DNA from: PALSA-1004 sp041483135
GTDB lineage: Bacteria; Pseudomonadota; Gammaproteobacteria; Burkholderiales; SG8-41
DNA: 64,000 nt
Reading direction: 5' to 3'
NCBI GenBank assembly: GCA_041483135.1
Contig: JBGPFE010000001.1
Coordinates: 1 to 64,000, forward strand
Program-made: the position numbers and the translations under genes
Notes under the pieces: model-generated
Seen by the model: the letters and a program-made list of their open reading frames with translations, nothing else
Told to the model about the DNA's origin: nothing
Database searches by the model: none
Shown: positions 44,904 through 54,004 of the stretch, one piece after another
How positions within the stretch are numbered: position 1 is the first letter of the stretch
Layout of the letters: each line of letters begins with the position of its first letter

Positions 44904-46574
44904 TCAACCTCCCTGGTTTGGCCGCGGCGGGGTGCGCACGAATACACGCTCGGTATCGCGCGCGATTTCCTGCATTGGCAGTTGCGCCTCGCGCAATTGC
45001 TCGAACATCTCCGGGCCCATCACGGCCAGCGCGTAATCGTGGCTGCGCCACCGGCGCTCGAAACCGGCAAGATCAGGCACCCACAGCTGTGGCTCCTGCT
45101 TGAGGCCGAACGCCATTTCGTCCTGATAATCGACGAGAGTCACGGTGCGCTTGATGTAAAACGGCAGCGTTTGCTCGTAGCTGCCGACGCTGTAAAACGG
45201 CACATCGGGCTTAAGGTAAGGCTTGAGCTTCTGCACCAGATGATAGGTCGAATGCGCCGGCGACAGGCTGTCTTCGCTGGTCACCAGGAGTTGGGCCGCA
45301 GCAAGCCCGGTAAACGCACAAACCACGACGGCGCGTCTGACCTGTCCGCGCCAGCCGCAAAACATGGCCGCAACGCTGCCGGCGAGCAATGTGCCTGCCG
45401 TTGCATAGAGCCATGGCACTTGATTCTGGTACAGCTCGGCCGGTAATGCGGGGGAAGCGAGCTTCACCGTGTATGGCACTGCTATCAGGCCCGTTAACGC
45501 AAGAGCGGCGACAGGCGCCAGGTGCCACATGAACGCGCGTCCGCTGATTGTCTTCAGACGCGTCGCTATCAGGAGAGCGAGCGCGGGAAATATCGGCAGT
45601 ATGTAGGAAGGCAGCTTGGAGTCGGACAGCGAAAAAAACACGAAAATGAATCCCGTCCACAGCAGCAGGAACAGTGTGGGATCGAATCCCTGTGTACCGT
45701 TGCGCTTTAGCGCGTTCATCATGGCATCAAACAAAGTCACGAGCCACGGCAGAATCCCGACCATCAGTATCGGAATGAAGTAATACCATGCCTGGTAGCG
45801 CTGATGGGTCGTCGTCGTATAACGCTGCAAGTGCTCGTGGACGAAGAAGAACCACGGGAATTCGGGATTGGCGATCGACACCGCGATAAACCAGGGCGCG
45901 CAGATCGCGAGAAACAGCAGCCCGCCGCTCGCCAAATGCAGTTTGCGCCACAGTATGAAATCGCGCCTGGCCAGCATATAGATTACGACCACGGCGCCCG
46001 GCAATACGATGCCGATCAGGCCCTTGCTCAGCACGGCAAGCGCGCAGCCTGCTGCGGCGATGTGCATCCATAGCCGGCTGGTTTTCGCGTCGGCGCACGG
46101 ATCGAGCGCAAGCAGGATTCCGGCGAGCGCGAGCCCGAGAAAGAACGTAAGCCCCATGTCGAGCGTGTTGATATGGGCGATGGCGGTATAGAGAAAGCTG
46201 CTGCCGAGCACGAGTGCGGCGTAGAGGCCGGTGTCTGCGCCGTAGAGCCGCGCTCCGGCATAAAACATCAGCAGCACGCCGAGGAAGCCGGTCAATGCCG
46301 GCCACAGGCGGGCAGTCCAGTGATGTTCGCCGAACGCCTCATACGCGGCGGCGGTCGCCCAGTATTGCAACGGCGGCTTCTCGAAATACTTGATGCCGTT
46401 CAGGCGCGGCGTGAGCCAGTCGCCGCTTTGCGCCATATATCGCGGTATTTCTGAGTAGCGTCCTTCATCGCTCAAGGCGAGCTTGCGGTATTCGAGATTG
46501 CCGCACCAGAGGATGATCGCGACCAGCAGCATCAGCCACAATCCGCGTGGCGCAGAAACGGCTGCAGTCGGCAT
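44904..46574 (-). CDS. arnT: Undecaprenyl phosphate-alpha-4-amino-4-deoxy-L-arabinose arabinosyltransferase
   Basis: 556 residues, GT83 integral membrane enzyme. The first helix (about 14-30) is followed by LSDEGRYSEIPRYMAQSG and NGIKYFEKPPLQYW, the ArnT periplasmic loop. At least eleven further helices and a soluble C-terminal domain follow. It moves L-Ara4N onto lipid A phosphates, which lowers binding of polymyxin. First gene of the arn run. ATG 46574 is chosen; the longer frame upstream is non-coding. Confidence 0.92.
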   Translation of the reverse strand: MPTAAVSAPRGLWLMLLVAIILWCGNLEYRKLALSDEGRYSEIPRYMAQSGDWLTPRLNGIKYFEKPPLQYWATAAAYEAFGEHHWTARLWPALTGFLGVLLMFYAGARLYGADTGLYAALVLGSSFLYTAIAHINTLDMGLTFFLGLALAGILLALDPCADAKTSRLWMHIAAAGCALAVLSKGLIGIVLPGAVVVIYMLARRDFILWRKLHLASGGLLFLAICAPWFIAVSIANPEFPWFFFVHEHLQRYTTTTHQRYQAWYYFIPILMVGILPWLVTLFDAMMNALKRNGTQGFDPTLFLLLWTGFIFVFFSLSDSKLPSYILPIFPALALLIATRLKTISGRAFMWHLAPVAALALTGLIAVPYTVKLASPALPAELYQNQVPWLYATAGTLLAGSVAAMFCGWRGQVRRAVVVCAFTGLAAAQLLVTSEDSLSPAHSTYHLVQKLKPYLKPDVPFYSVGSYEQTLPFYIKRTVTLVDYQDEMAFGLKQEPQLWVPDLAGFERRWRSHDYALAVMGPEMFEQLREAQLPMQEIARDTERVFVRTPPRPNQGG

Positions 46575-46608
46575 TGTCGGGGCGGGGGAACTGCTCAAAT
46601 GGGATGGA

Positions 46609-46614
46609 ATTATA
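46609..46614 (-). promoter_or_regulatory. Perfect -10 box ahead of arnT
   Basis: TATAAT on the minus strand at 46614-46609, about 35 nt before the arnT ATG. I see no good -35 at 16-18 nt, so activation by a regulator would make sense. No PmrA-type box is evident. Confidence 0.4.
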
Positions 46615-46620
46615 ACATCC

Positions 46621-46683
46621 GGGAGGCGTGGGGAGCGAGGTATGAGGCGGGAAGAGACGAGTGAGAGGGGCGAAGAGCGAAGA
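46621..46683. repeat. Purine-rich degenerate repeat between mnmH and arnT
   Basis: Units such as GAGGCGTGG, GGAGCGAGG, TATGAGGCGG, GAAGAGACGAG and TGAGAGGGGCG follow each other. Only one purine arm is visible. Confidence 0.45.
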
Positions 46684-47733
46684 CTAAGAGCGCATGAGAC
46701 AGCGTGCAGCGAGATCTGCATAGCAGGCATCAGTGGCAGCTTCGGCGCGCAACTCGAGCGCGTGTGCGAGGCGCGGGTAGTGCTTGAGCGTCGAGCGGGT
46801 ATACGCGGGATCGTAGTGGATTTCGAGCAGCTCGCGCACGAACGTATCGCCGTCACGGGCGGCTGCAAGCGCTTTCCATGCGCCGATCTGCTTCTGCCCA
46901 TAAAGCGCAACGAGGCAGTCGAGTTGTGCCGCCAGCAACGCGGGATCGGCAACGAAATGCTGGTACTCCTGTTTCAGCAACTCGACGCGCAGCTCCATCG
47001 TTGCCTCAAGGCGTACGCATTCGCCGTTCCACATCGCCGCAATCAAGGCTTCCGGGACGCGTACGTTGCCGATTTTTTTGCTTTCTGATTCGGCGAATAC
47101 CGGCTGCGCGCGGTCAAACTTGAGCAGTTCGGCCCGGACCAGACTTTCGAACATTTTCTGTGAAGGCTGCGGCGCGCCCGGCAGATTGCCGAGCACCGAG
47201 CCGCGATGGGAAGCGAGCGCTTCGAGGTCAAGCACTTGCGCACCGCGCCGCAGAAGCGCGCGCAGCAAACGGCTTTTGCCGGAGCCCGTGAGCCCGCATA
47301 CGACGCGCCAGTTGAATCGCTGCGGCAGCTCGTCAAGATCGGCGATCACCGCGCGGCGGTAAGCCTTGTAACCGCCGTCGAGTCGCCCGACGCGCCAGCC
47401 GATCTGGGCGAGCACTTCGGCCAGCGCGCCACTGCGATTGCCGCCGCGCCAGCAATAGACGAGCGGGTGCCAGTCGCGCGGGCGCTGCATGAACGCGGTG
47501 TCGATGTGATGCGCGATGTTGCGGCCGACCAGCGCAGCGCCTATTTTCTTGGCGTCGAACGCCGACACCTGCTTGTAGATGGTGCCGACGCGCGCGCGCT
47601 CCCCGTCGTTGAGCACCGGGTAGTTGATCGCCCCGGGGATGTGATCCTCGGCGAACTCCGATTCGGAGCGCACGTCGATTATCTCGTCAAATTCGGCGAG
47701 TTGTGCTACGGTAACCAGGTCATTTGTACGCAA
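46684..47733 (-). CDS. mnmH: tRNA 2-selenouridine synthase
   Basis: 349 residues from TTG 47733. An N-terminal rhodanese domain (about 8-125) with the active Cys in VYCWRGGNRSG and a C-terminal P-loop domain with GLTGSGKSRLLRAL. MnmH (SelU/YbbB) swaps sulfur for selenium at the wobble uridine of some tRNAs, using selenophosphate from SelD. TTG 47733 gives about 20 residues before IIDVR, as in E. coli, and has GGGA upstream; TTG 47769 would overlap selD. Divergent from selD with 12 bp between start codons. Confidence 0.9.
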   Translation of the reverse strand: MRTNDLVTVAQLAEFDEIIDVRSESEFAEDHIPGAINYPVLNDGERARVGTIYKQVSAFDAKKIGAALVGRNIAHHIDTAFMQRPRDWHPLVYCWRGGNRSGALAEVLAQIGWRVGRLDGGYKAYRRAVIADLDELPQRFNWRVVCGLTGSGKSRLLRALLRRGAQVLDLEALASHRGSVLGNLPGAPQPSQKMFESLVRAELLKFDRAQPVFAESESKKIGNVRVPEALIAAMWNGECVRLEATMELRVELLKQEYQHFVADPALLAAQLDCLVALYGQKQIGAWKALAAARDGDTFVRELLEIHYDPAYTRSTLKHYPRLAHALELRAEAATDACYADLAARCLMRS

Positions 47734-47745
47734 CTGCGAATCCCG

Positions 47746-48804
47746 ATGAACAAACCGGTTGACACGCAAAAAATCAGGCTCACCGCATTCTCACACGGCG
47801 GCGGATGAGGCTGCAAACTACCGCCAGCGTTGCTGGAGGAATTGCTTGCGCAGTCGCCGCTTGCGAAGGCGTATCCGAACCTGCTGGTCGGCACCGAGTC
47901 GGGCGATGATGCCGCGGTCTATCGCATCAACGATGAGCAGGCGATCGTTGCGACCACGGACTTCTTCCTGCCGATCGTCGACGATCCGTACGATTTCGGC
48001 CGCATCGCCGCGACCAATGCGATTTCCGACGTGTATGCGATGGGCGCGAAGCCGTTCCTCGCGCTGGCGCTGGTCGGCATGCCGATCGGCAAGCTGCCGG
48101 TAGAAGCGATGCAGCGTATCCTCGCCGGCGGTCAGTCGGTGTGCGATGCGATCGGCATACCGATCGCCGGCGGCCATTCTATGGATAACCCGGAACCGAT
48201 CTACGGACTGGTCGCGCTCGGCATGGTGCATCCGGATCGCGTGAAGCGCAACGACCGGGCGCGCGCCGGCGACGCGCTGATACTCGGCAAGGCGCTTGGC
48301 GTCGGCGTCATGAGCGCAGCTCTGAAGAAGGGCGAGCTGCGCGACAAGGCCTATCAGCAGATGCTCGAGACGACGACGCAGCTTAACACTCCGGGCATCG
48401 CGCTTGCCGAAATACCCGGCGTGCACGCGCTGACCGACGTTACCGGTTTCGGCCTGCTCGGGCACCTGTTCGAAATCTGCCGCGGCTCGAAATTGAGCGC
48501 GACCGTTCATTTCGACGCAGTACCGGTGTTGTCGGCGGCGCTGCATCTTGCCAGGGACGGCTACGTGACCGGCGCGTCCGACCGCAACTGGGACAGCGTG
48601 AAGAAACACATCTCGCTGCCGCCGGGGATGCCGGAATGGCAGAAGAATCTCCTGTGCGATCCGCAAACGAGCGGCGGGTTGCTCGTTGCGTGCGAGCCCG
48701 CCATCGCGCCGCGCGTGCTGGAGATATTCAAGCAGCAGGGCTTCAAGTATGCGCGTGAAATCGGCTCGCTGGCGGCGGGACCCGCCGGCATCAGTGTCAA
48801 CTGA
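47746..48804 (+). CDS. selD: Selenide, water dikinase, selenocysteine-containing (UGA at 47806-47808 read as Sec21)
   Basis: 352 residues counting Sec21. SelD makes selenophosphate from selenide and ATP. ATG 47746 opens MNKPVDTQKIRLTAFSHGGG, then UGA, then GCKLPPALLEELL; the UGA falls at the catalytic Cys/Sec position and Lys follows in GCK. The frame continues without another stop to TGA 48804, with GTESGDDAAVY, TDFFLPIVDDPYDFGRIAA and CDPQTSGGLL intact. A hairpin 12 nt after the UGA fits a bacterial SECIS. Not a pseudogene: ordinary gene callers would start it wrongly at TTG 47830. The gene implies selA, selB and selC elsewhere. Confidence 0.94.
47821..47839 (+). promoter_or_regulatory. Bacterial SECIS-like hairpin in selD
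   Basis: CC-G-CCAGC (47821-47828), loop GUU, GCUGG-A-GG (47832-47839). The stem has five paired bases, a G/A mismatch, then two more pairs. The apical loop begins GU and lies 20 nt after the UGA, inside the spacing accepted for SelB recognition. Confidence 0.75.
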
Positions 48805-48822
48805 AGCTGCGTACTTGCCGCG

Positions 48823-49443
48823 TTAGGCGTTGCGACTGCTGCCGAGCAGCGGCCGCAACTGTTTCCAGACGGTGTCGACCATGCGCGGCTGGACGGTAAC
48901 GTTCGGATGATAGCCATCGGCCTGGAACGCGCCGGGGTCACCGGCGAATCCTTCGAGCAGAAACGGCACCAGCGGCACGCGCTGAGACTTGGCTACAGCG
49001 CCGTACATCTGCCGGAACTTTCCCACGTACTCACTGCCGTAGTTGGGCGGCAGTTGCATGCCGGCCAGCAGCACTCTGGCTCCGCGCTTGCGGCACGCTG
49101 CAATCATCGTCGACAGATTAGCGCGGATGGTTTCGATTTTGGTGCCGCGCAAGCCGTCGTTGCCGCCAAGCTCAAGGATGACGATTTCGGGTTGATACTG
49201 TGCCAGGGCGCGGCTTAGGCGATTTTTGCCGCCGGCCGTGGTTTCGCCGGTAAGACTGGCGTTGATCACTTTATAATCGTAATTTTCGCGTTGCAGGCGC
49301 TGCTGCAGCAGATCGACCCAGCCCGCGCCCTGCGGCAATCCGTAACCCGAGGACAGGCTGTCGCCGAACACGAGTATCGTTGCCGCGGCATGCACTGCAA
49401 CGGCGGCGCTCCACAATAGAACAAAAAGGACGATTCGCAGCAT
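48823..49443 (-). CDS. tesA: Arylesterase / multifunctional acyl-CoA thioesterase I (TesA family)
   Basis: 206 residues, SGNH hydrolase. A signal peptide (about 1-19, ending VHAAA) is followed by block I FGDSLSSGYGLP with the nucleophile Ser, block III GGNDGLRG, and block V DGYHPN with the Asp/His pair. Periplasmic esterase or lysophospholipase. ATG 49443 overlaps the divergent ybbA ATG by 2 bp. Convergent with selD, 18 bp apart. Confidence 0.92.
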   Translation of the reverse strand: MLRIVLFVLLWSAAVAVHAAATILVFGDSLSSGYGLPQGAGWVDLLQQRLQRENYDYKVINASLTGETTAGGKNRLSRALAQYQPEIVILELGGNDGLRGTKIETIRANLSTMIAACRKRGARVLLAGMQLPPNYGSEYVGKFRQMYGAVAKSQRVPLVPFLLEGFAGDPGAFQADGYHPNVTVQPRMVDTVWKQLRPLLGSSRNA

Positions 49444-50131
49444 GTCTGAAAATTCGAGCGCGCCCATTGTGCGGGCAATCGGTCTGACCAAGCAAGTCGA
49501 CACCGGCGGCACGCGCCTCGTCATCCTGAGCGACGTCAGCTTCAACGTGACGCGCGGCGAGGCCGTGGCGATTCTCGGCGTCTCGGGTTCCGGCAAATCG
49601 ACGCTGCTGGGACTGCTCGCCGGGCTCGACACGCCGAGCGCCGGCAGCGTCAGCATAGACGGCGCTGATCTGTTCGGGCTGGACGAAGACGGGCGGGCAG
49701 CGTTGCGTGCGCGGTTGGTCGGGTTTGTGTTCCAATCGTTTCAACTGCTGCCGGCGTTTACCGCGCTCGAAAACGTGATGCTGCCGCTTGAACTCGCGGG
49801 CATCGCCGATGCGCGCGGCAAGGCGCGCGCGATGCTCGTGCGCGTCGGCTTGGCCGAGCGTATAAACCATTATCCCAGGCAATTATCGGGCGGCGAGCAG
49901 CAGCGCGTAGCGATTGCGCGCGCCTTTGTGCGCGAGCCGAAGCTGCTGTTCGCGGACGAGCCGACCGGCAATCTCGATGCCGCGACCGGCGCGCAGATCG
50001 TCGATCTCATGTTCGAACTGAATCGCGAGCGCCAGACGACGTTGGTGCTCGTCACCCACGACGAAGCGATCTCGCGGCGCTGCGGACGATTGCTGCGGCT
50101 CGCCGCCGGCAGACTGCAGGAGTCGCAGTGA
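49442..50131 (+). CDS. ybbA: ABC transporter ATP-binding protein YbbA
   Basis: 229-residue MacB-type ATPase. Walker A GVSGSGKSTLLG (about 43), signature LSGGEQQRVAIARAF, Walker B LLFADEPTGNLD. Partner of YbbP; the pair sits beside tesA in E. coli too. The start codon shares 2 bp with the tesA start. A repeat-armed spacer of 156 bp separates it from ybbP. Confidence 0.92.
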   Translation: MSENSSAPIVRAIGLTKQVDTGGTRLVILSDVSFNVTRGEAVAILGVSGSGKSTLLGLLAGLDTPSAGSVSIDGADLFGLDEDGRAALRARLVGFVFQSFQLLPAFTALENVMLPLELAGIADARGKARAMLVRVGLAERINHYPRQLSGGEQQRVAIARAFVREPKLLFADEPTGNLDAATGAQIVDLMFELNRERQTTLVLVTHDEAISRRCGRLLRLAAGRLQESQ

Positions 50132-50141
50132 CGAAACAGAA

Positions 50142-50250
50142 CACAGGCCACAGAGGACACAGAGTTCACAGAGAATAAGGCGACAGCCAAAATGAAAAAA
50201 CTAACCGGCAACATTTGTTTCTTTTTCTCTTACTCTGTGATCTCTGTGGC
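50142..50250. repeat. Spacer with complementary CACAGAG arms between ybbA and ybbP
   Basis: Left GGCCACAGAGGACACAGAG then TTCACAGAGAATAAG; right TCTTACTCTGTGATCTCTGTG is the complement of the same units. A stem of about 18 bp is possible in the ybbA-ybbP transcript. Confidence 0.75.
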
Positions 50251-50287
50251 TAATGCTATTCACCCTTGTTTGTGAAATGACCTCACG

Positions 50288-52792
50288 ATGATGACGTTCT
50301 GGCAGGAGATGCTGCTCGCACTGCGCTTGCTGCGGCGCGATGGACACGCCGGGGAGTTGACGCTGCTGATAGCGGCAATCGTGATCGCGGTCGGCAGCCT
50401 GACCACGGTCGGGTTCTTCACCGACCGCGTGCAGCTCGCGTTGATGCAGCAATCCAATCAACTCCTCGGCGCCGACCTTACCATCGTATCCGATCACCCG
50501 TTCGGCGGCGAATTCGAAAGCGAAGCGCACAGCCGCGGCCTTGCCGTGACGCGCTCGCTGCGCTTTCCGAGCATGGTGGCGCATGGCGAAGACAGCCTGC
50601 TCGCCGACGTCAAAGTGGTGACGACCGGATATCCGCTGCGCGGCGAGATGCGCATCGCCGATCAACTGTTCGGCACCGAGCGCATTGCTCGCGATGTGCC
50701 GGCGTCGGGCACGGCATGGATCGACGATCGCACGCTGACGCGGCTCAGTCTCAAGCCCGGCGACACGCTGGGCGTCGGCCAGTTGCGGCTGCGCGTCGCC
50801 GCAGTGGTGACGCAGGAGCCGGACAGCGCGATCGGCTTCATCAACAGCCTGCCGCGGCTGCTGATGAATGAAGCCGACATCGCGGCAAGCGGGCTGATCC
50901 AGACCGGCAGCCGCGTGCGCTATCGCCTGTACGTAGCCGGCGACAATGCGGCGGTCGACTCGTATCGCGGTTGGGCGGAGCGGCACATTGGTGCAGGGCA
51001 GGGCATCGAGGGCATCCGCGACGCGCGGCCTGAGATACGCTCCGCGCTCGAGCGTGCCGAAAGATTTCTCGGTCTTGCGGCCCTCGTGAGCGTGGTGCTG
51101 TCGGCGGTCGCTATTGCGCTGGCAGCGCGGCGCTTTCTGCTCCGCCATCTCGACGGCTGCGCGGTGATGCGCTGCCTCGGCGCGCGTCAGACCATCATCG
51201 TGCGTTTGTACCTGCTGCACTTTGTGCTGCTGGGTGCGATCGCCAGCGTGCTCGGTTGTGGCATCGGCTATGCGGCGCAAACAGTGCTTGCGGCGTGGCT
51301 CGATAGCCTGCTCGCGTTCCCGCTGCCGTGGCCGAGCCTGGTTCCGGCATGGCACGGACTGGCGGCGGGCGTGCTGTTGCTGCTTGGATTCGCGCTGCCG
51401 CCGCTGATCAGTCTGGGGCAGGTCTCGACGCTGCGCGTGCTGCGGCGCGATCTCGGCGTGCCGCAGGGGCTGGGCGCCATCGGCTACGCGCTGGGACTGG
51501 TGGTAATCTGCGCGCTGGTGTTATGGAAAGCGCACGATTTGCGGCTGGGGCTGTACGTGCTGGGCGGTTTTCTGGCCGCGGCCGCGCTGTCGGTAGTGCT
51601 GGTGCTGGCGGTGTTGCGGCTGCTGTCGCGAATGCGCAGCGAAAACAGCGTCAGCTGGCGCTACGGCGTCGCCAACCTGCGGCGGCACGCGCTCGGCAAC
51701 ACGATACAGGTGGTCGCGCTCGGCCTCGGCATCATGGCGCTGCTGACGCTGACGCTGATTCGCGGCGATCTGCTGCATAGCTGGCAGGCAACGCTGCGTC
51801 CCGATACGCCTAATCGTTTCGTGATCAATATTCAGCCCGACCAGGTCCGCCCGCTGAAAGCGTTCTTCGCCGCGCGTGGCATTGCGCAACCCGAGCTGTT
51901 TCCGATGGTGCGTGGACGCCTGGTCGAAATCAACGGCCGCGCGGTGTCGTCGGCCGATTATGCCGAGGATCGCGCCAGGCGCCTGATCGATCGCGAGTTC
52001 AATCTGTCATGGGCCGCGCTGCCGCCGCCGGATAACCGGATCGTCACCGGCCGTTGGTGGGGCGTGAACGATGCGCACGCGGAACAATTGTCGGTCGAGG
52101 ACGGCATAGCCATGACGCTTGGCATCAAGCCCGGCGACCGGCTTACCTACGATGTCGCGGGCAGCAAGTTCGCGGCGACCGTGACCAACCTACGCAAAGT
52201 CGACTGGGATTCTTTCAAAGTCAATTTTTTCGTGATCACGCCACCCGCGTTGTTGCAGCGCTATCCGGCGTCGTACATCACGAGCTTTTACGTGCCGCCG
52301 GGTCAGGTGACGACGCTCAACGCGCTGGTGCGCGACTTTCCGAATCTGGTGATGATCGACGTCGCGCAGATCATGGCGCAGGTGCAGAAAATGATGGACC
52401 AGGTCTCGAATGCGGTGCAGTTCGTGTTCCTGTTCACGCTTGCGGCCGGCCTGGTGGTGCTCTATGCGGCGATCGCAAGCACGCGCGACGAGCGCGAATA
52501 CGAGGCCGCGGTGATGCGCACGCTCGGCGCGAGCCGCCGGCAGATCGCGGCGACACAGTTTGCCGAGTTCGCGCTGATGGGAGGGTTGGCGGGGCTTCTC
52601 GCGGCGGCCGGCGCAAGCGCGCTCGGCTATGCGTTGGCACTCAACGTATTGAACGTGCCGTACCTCGGCAATTCGTGGATCTGGCCGATCGGCGTAGCTA
52701 GTGGCGCCGCCGGAATCGCGCTCGCTGGCATGCTAGGCACGCGGCGCGTGCTTGCCGTGCCGCCGCTGCAGTCGCTGCGAAACGCTGATTAG
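50288..52792 (+). CDS. ybbP: FtsX-like ABC permease YbbP
   Basis: 834 residues. An N-terminal helix (about 20-42), a large periplasmic domain, then helices in two FtsX-type blocks (about 260-510 and 700-830). The C-terminal FtsX domain carries RDEREYEAAVMRTLGASRRQ. With YbbA it forms a type VII-like envelope ABC system of uncertain cargo. ATG 50288 or the adjacent 50291. Confidence 0.9.
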   Translation: MMTFWQEMLLALRLLRRDGHAGELTLLIAAIVIAVGSLTTVGFFTDRVQLALMQQSNQLLGADLTIVSDHPFGGEFESEAHSRGLAVTRSLRFPSMVAHGEDSLLADVKVVTTGYPLRGEMRIADQLFGTERIARDVPASGTAWIDDRTLTRLSLKPGDTLGVGQLRLRVAAVVTQEPDSAIGFINSLPRLLMNEADIAASGLIQTGSRVRYRLYVAGDNAAVDSYRGWAERHIGAGQGIEGIRDARPEIRSALERAERFLGLAALVSVVLSAVAIALAARRFLLRHLDGCAVMRCLGARQTIIVRLYLLHFVLLGAIASVLGCGIGYAAQTVLAAWLDSLLAFPLPWPSLVPAWHGLAAGVLLLLGFALPPLISLGQVSTLRVLRRDLGVPQGLGAIGYALGLVVICALVLWKAHDLRLGLYVLGGFLAAAALSVVLVLAVLRLLSRMRSENSVSWRYGVANLRRHALGNTIQVVALGLGIMALLTLTLIRGDLLHSWQATLRPDTPNRFVINIQPDQVRPLKAFFAARGIAQPELFPMVRGRLVEINGRAVSSADYAEDRARRLIDREFNLSWAALPPPDNRIVTGRWWGVNDAHAEQLSVEDGIAMTLGIKPGDRLTYDVAGSKFAATVTNLRKVDWDSFKVNFFVITPPALLQRYPASYITSFYVPPGQVTTLNALVRDFPNLVMIDVAQIMAQVQKMMDQVSNAVQFVFLFTLAAGLVVLYAAIASTRDEREYEAAVMRTLGASRRQIAATQFAEFALMGGLAGLLAAAGASALGYALALNVLNVPYLGNSWIWPIGVASGAAGIALAGMLGTRRVLAVPPLQSLRNAD

Positions 52793-52811
52793 CTGCGCTA
52801 TACTCGATGCC

Positions 52812-53975
52812 ATGCCGGAAGTGGTTTACATCGTTCTCGCACTGCTGGTGCTGGGTGCGCTGATCGTCCTTATTGTGCTGGTTGCAAGGTTGTCGGTGCA
52901 CCAATCAGCAGCGCCCGAACAGCGTCACCGCCAGATGCTGGTCGATTTGCACGACGGCCTTACCAAGCAGGGCGACCGCCTTGCCGCTGCGCTCACCGCG
53001 TTGCAGCTCACACTGTCCGGGAACCTGGGACAGAGCCGTGAAGCGATGCTGGAGAAGCTCGCCGAAATCACGCAGGCGCTGACCAGGAAGATCGACGAGC
53101 GCCTCGAGCAGATCAGCGGCAAGGTCAACGAGCGTCTCGATGAAGGCTTCAAGAAGACCAACGAAACCTTCACCAACGTGATGACTCGCCTGGCGACCAT
53201 CGACGAGGCGCAGAAGAAGATAGAGACGCTGACCGGCAGCGTGGTGAGCCTGCAGGAGCTGCTCGGCGACAAGCGTTCGCGCGGTGCGTTCGGCGAAGTG
53301 CAGATGGAAGCGATCGTGCGCAATGCCCTGCCCGAATCGGCGTTTGAATTTCAGTACACGTTCTCGCGCGGCGCGCGTGTCGATTGCGTCCTCAAGCTGC
53401 CTGAACCGACGGGACTGGTGGCCATCGATTCGAAGTTTCCGCTCGAGAATTACGAAAGCATGTTCCTCGAAGGCGCCGACCGCACTTCTGCTGCCGCATT
53501 CAAGCTCAGCATTCGCAAGCACATCGACGATATTGCAACGAAGTACATCATTCCCGGCGAGACCAGTGATGGCGCGGTGATGTTTTTGCCGGCAGAAGCG
53601 GTATTCTCAGAAATACACGCCCGCCATCGCGATCTTGTCGAGTATGCGCAAGGGAAACGCGTTTGGATGACATCGCCGACCACGCTTATGGCCATCCTGA
53701 CCACTGCTCAGTCCGTTATCAGGAGCGTCGAAACCCGCAGGCAGATCCACATTATCCAGGACGAGCTGGGCAAGCTGGGTGCCGACTTCGCCCGCTTTCA
53801 GTCACGGATGGACAATCTTGCGCGCCACATCGAGCAGGCCAAAAATGATGTTGACGAGGTGCATGTCAGCAGCCGCAAAATCAGCGAGCGCTTCGCGAAG
53901 ATCGAGCGCGTCGAGCTTGAAGCTACCGAGCAGCAACCGCAATTGCGCGCAGTGGAGCTTGGCAAAGAGAAGTGA
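52812..53975 (+). CDS. rmuC: DNA recombination protein RmuC
   Basis: 387 residues. One N-terminal helix (about 4-27), a coiled-coil (about 40-150), then the RmuC domain with DSKFPLENYESMF and VIRSVETRRQIHIIQDELG. RmuC limits inversions at short repeats, and is thought to be nuclease-like. ATG 52812 is chosen because it starts the helix; the frame from 52752 overlaps ybbP. Confidence 0.94.
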   Translation: MPEVVYIVLALLVLGALIVLIVLVARLSVHQSAAPEQRHRQMLVDLHDGLTKQGDRLAAALTALQLTLSGNLGQSREAMLEKLAEITQALTRKIDERLEQISGKVNERLDEGFKKTNETFTNVMTRLATIDEAQKKIETLTGSVVSLQELLGDKRSRGAFGEVQMEAIVRNALPESAFEFQYTFSRGARVDCVLKLPEPTGLVAIDSKFPLENYESMFLEGADRTSAAAFKLSIRKHIDDIATKYIIPGETSDGAVMFLPAEAVFSEIHARHRDLVEYAQGKRVWMTSPTTLMAILTTAQSVIRSVETRRQIHIIQDELGKLGADFARFQSRMDNLARHIEQAKNDVDEVHVSSRKISERFAKIERVELEATEQQPQLRAVELGKEK

Positions 53976-54004
53976 CGCGGCCGCACCGACGCTCCGCTTA
54001 ACCC

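Noticed and set aside
43385..44947. Longer arnB starting upstream (520 codons)
   Set aside because: The extra N-terminus is antisense-like, overlaps arnE and arnT completely, and ArnB homology starts only after TTG 44530.
47206..47808. 200-codon plus-strand frame ending at the selD UGA
   Set aside because: It is antisense to mnmH for most of its length. Only the last 20 codons, the true start of selD, are real.
47806..47808. selD as a pseudogene with a premature stop
   Set aside because: The stop is TGA exactly at the Sec/Cys site, a SECIS-like hairpin follows, and the rest of the gene is intact.
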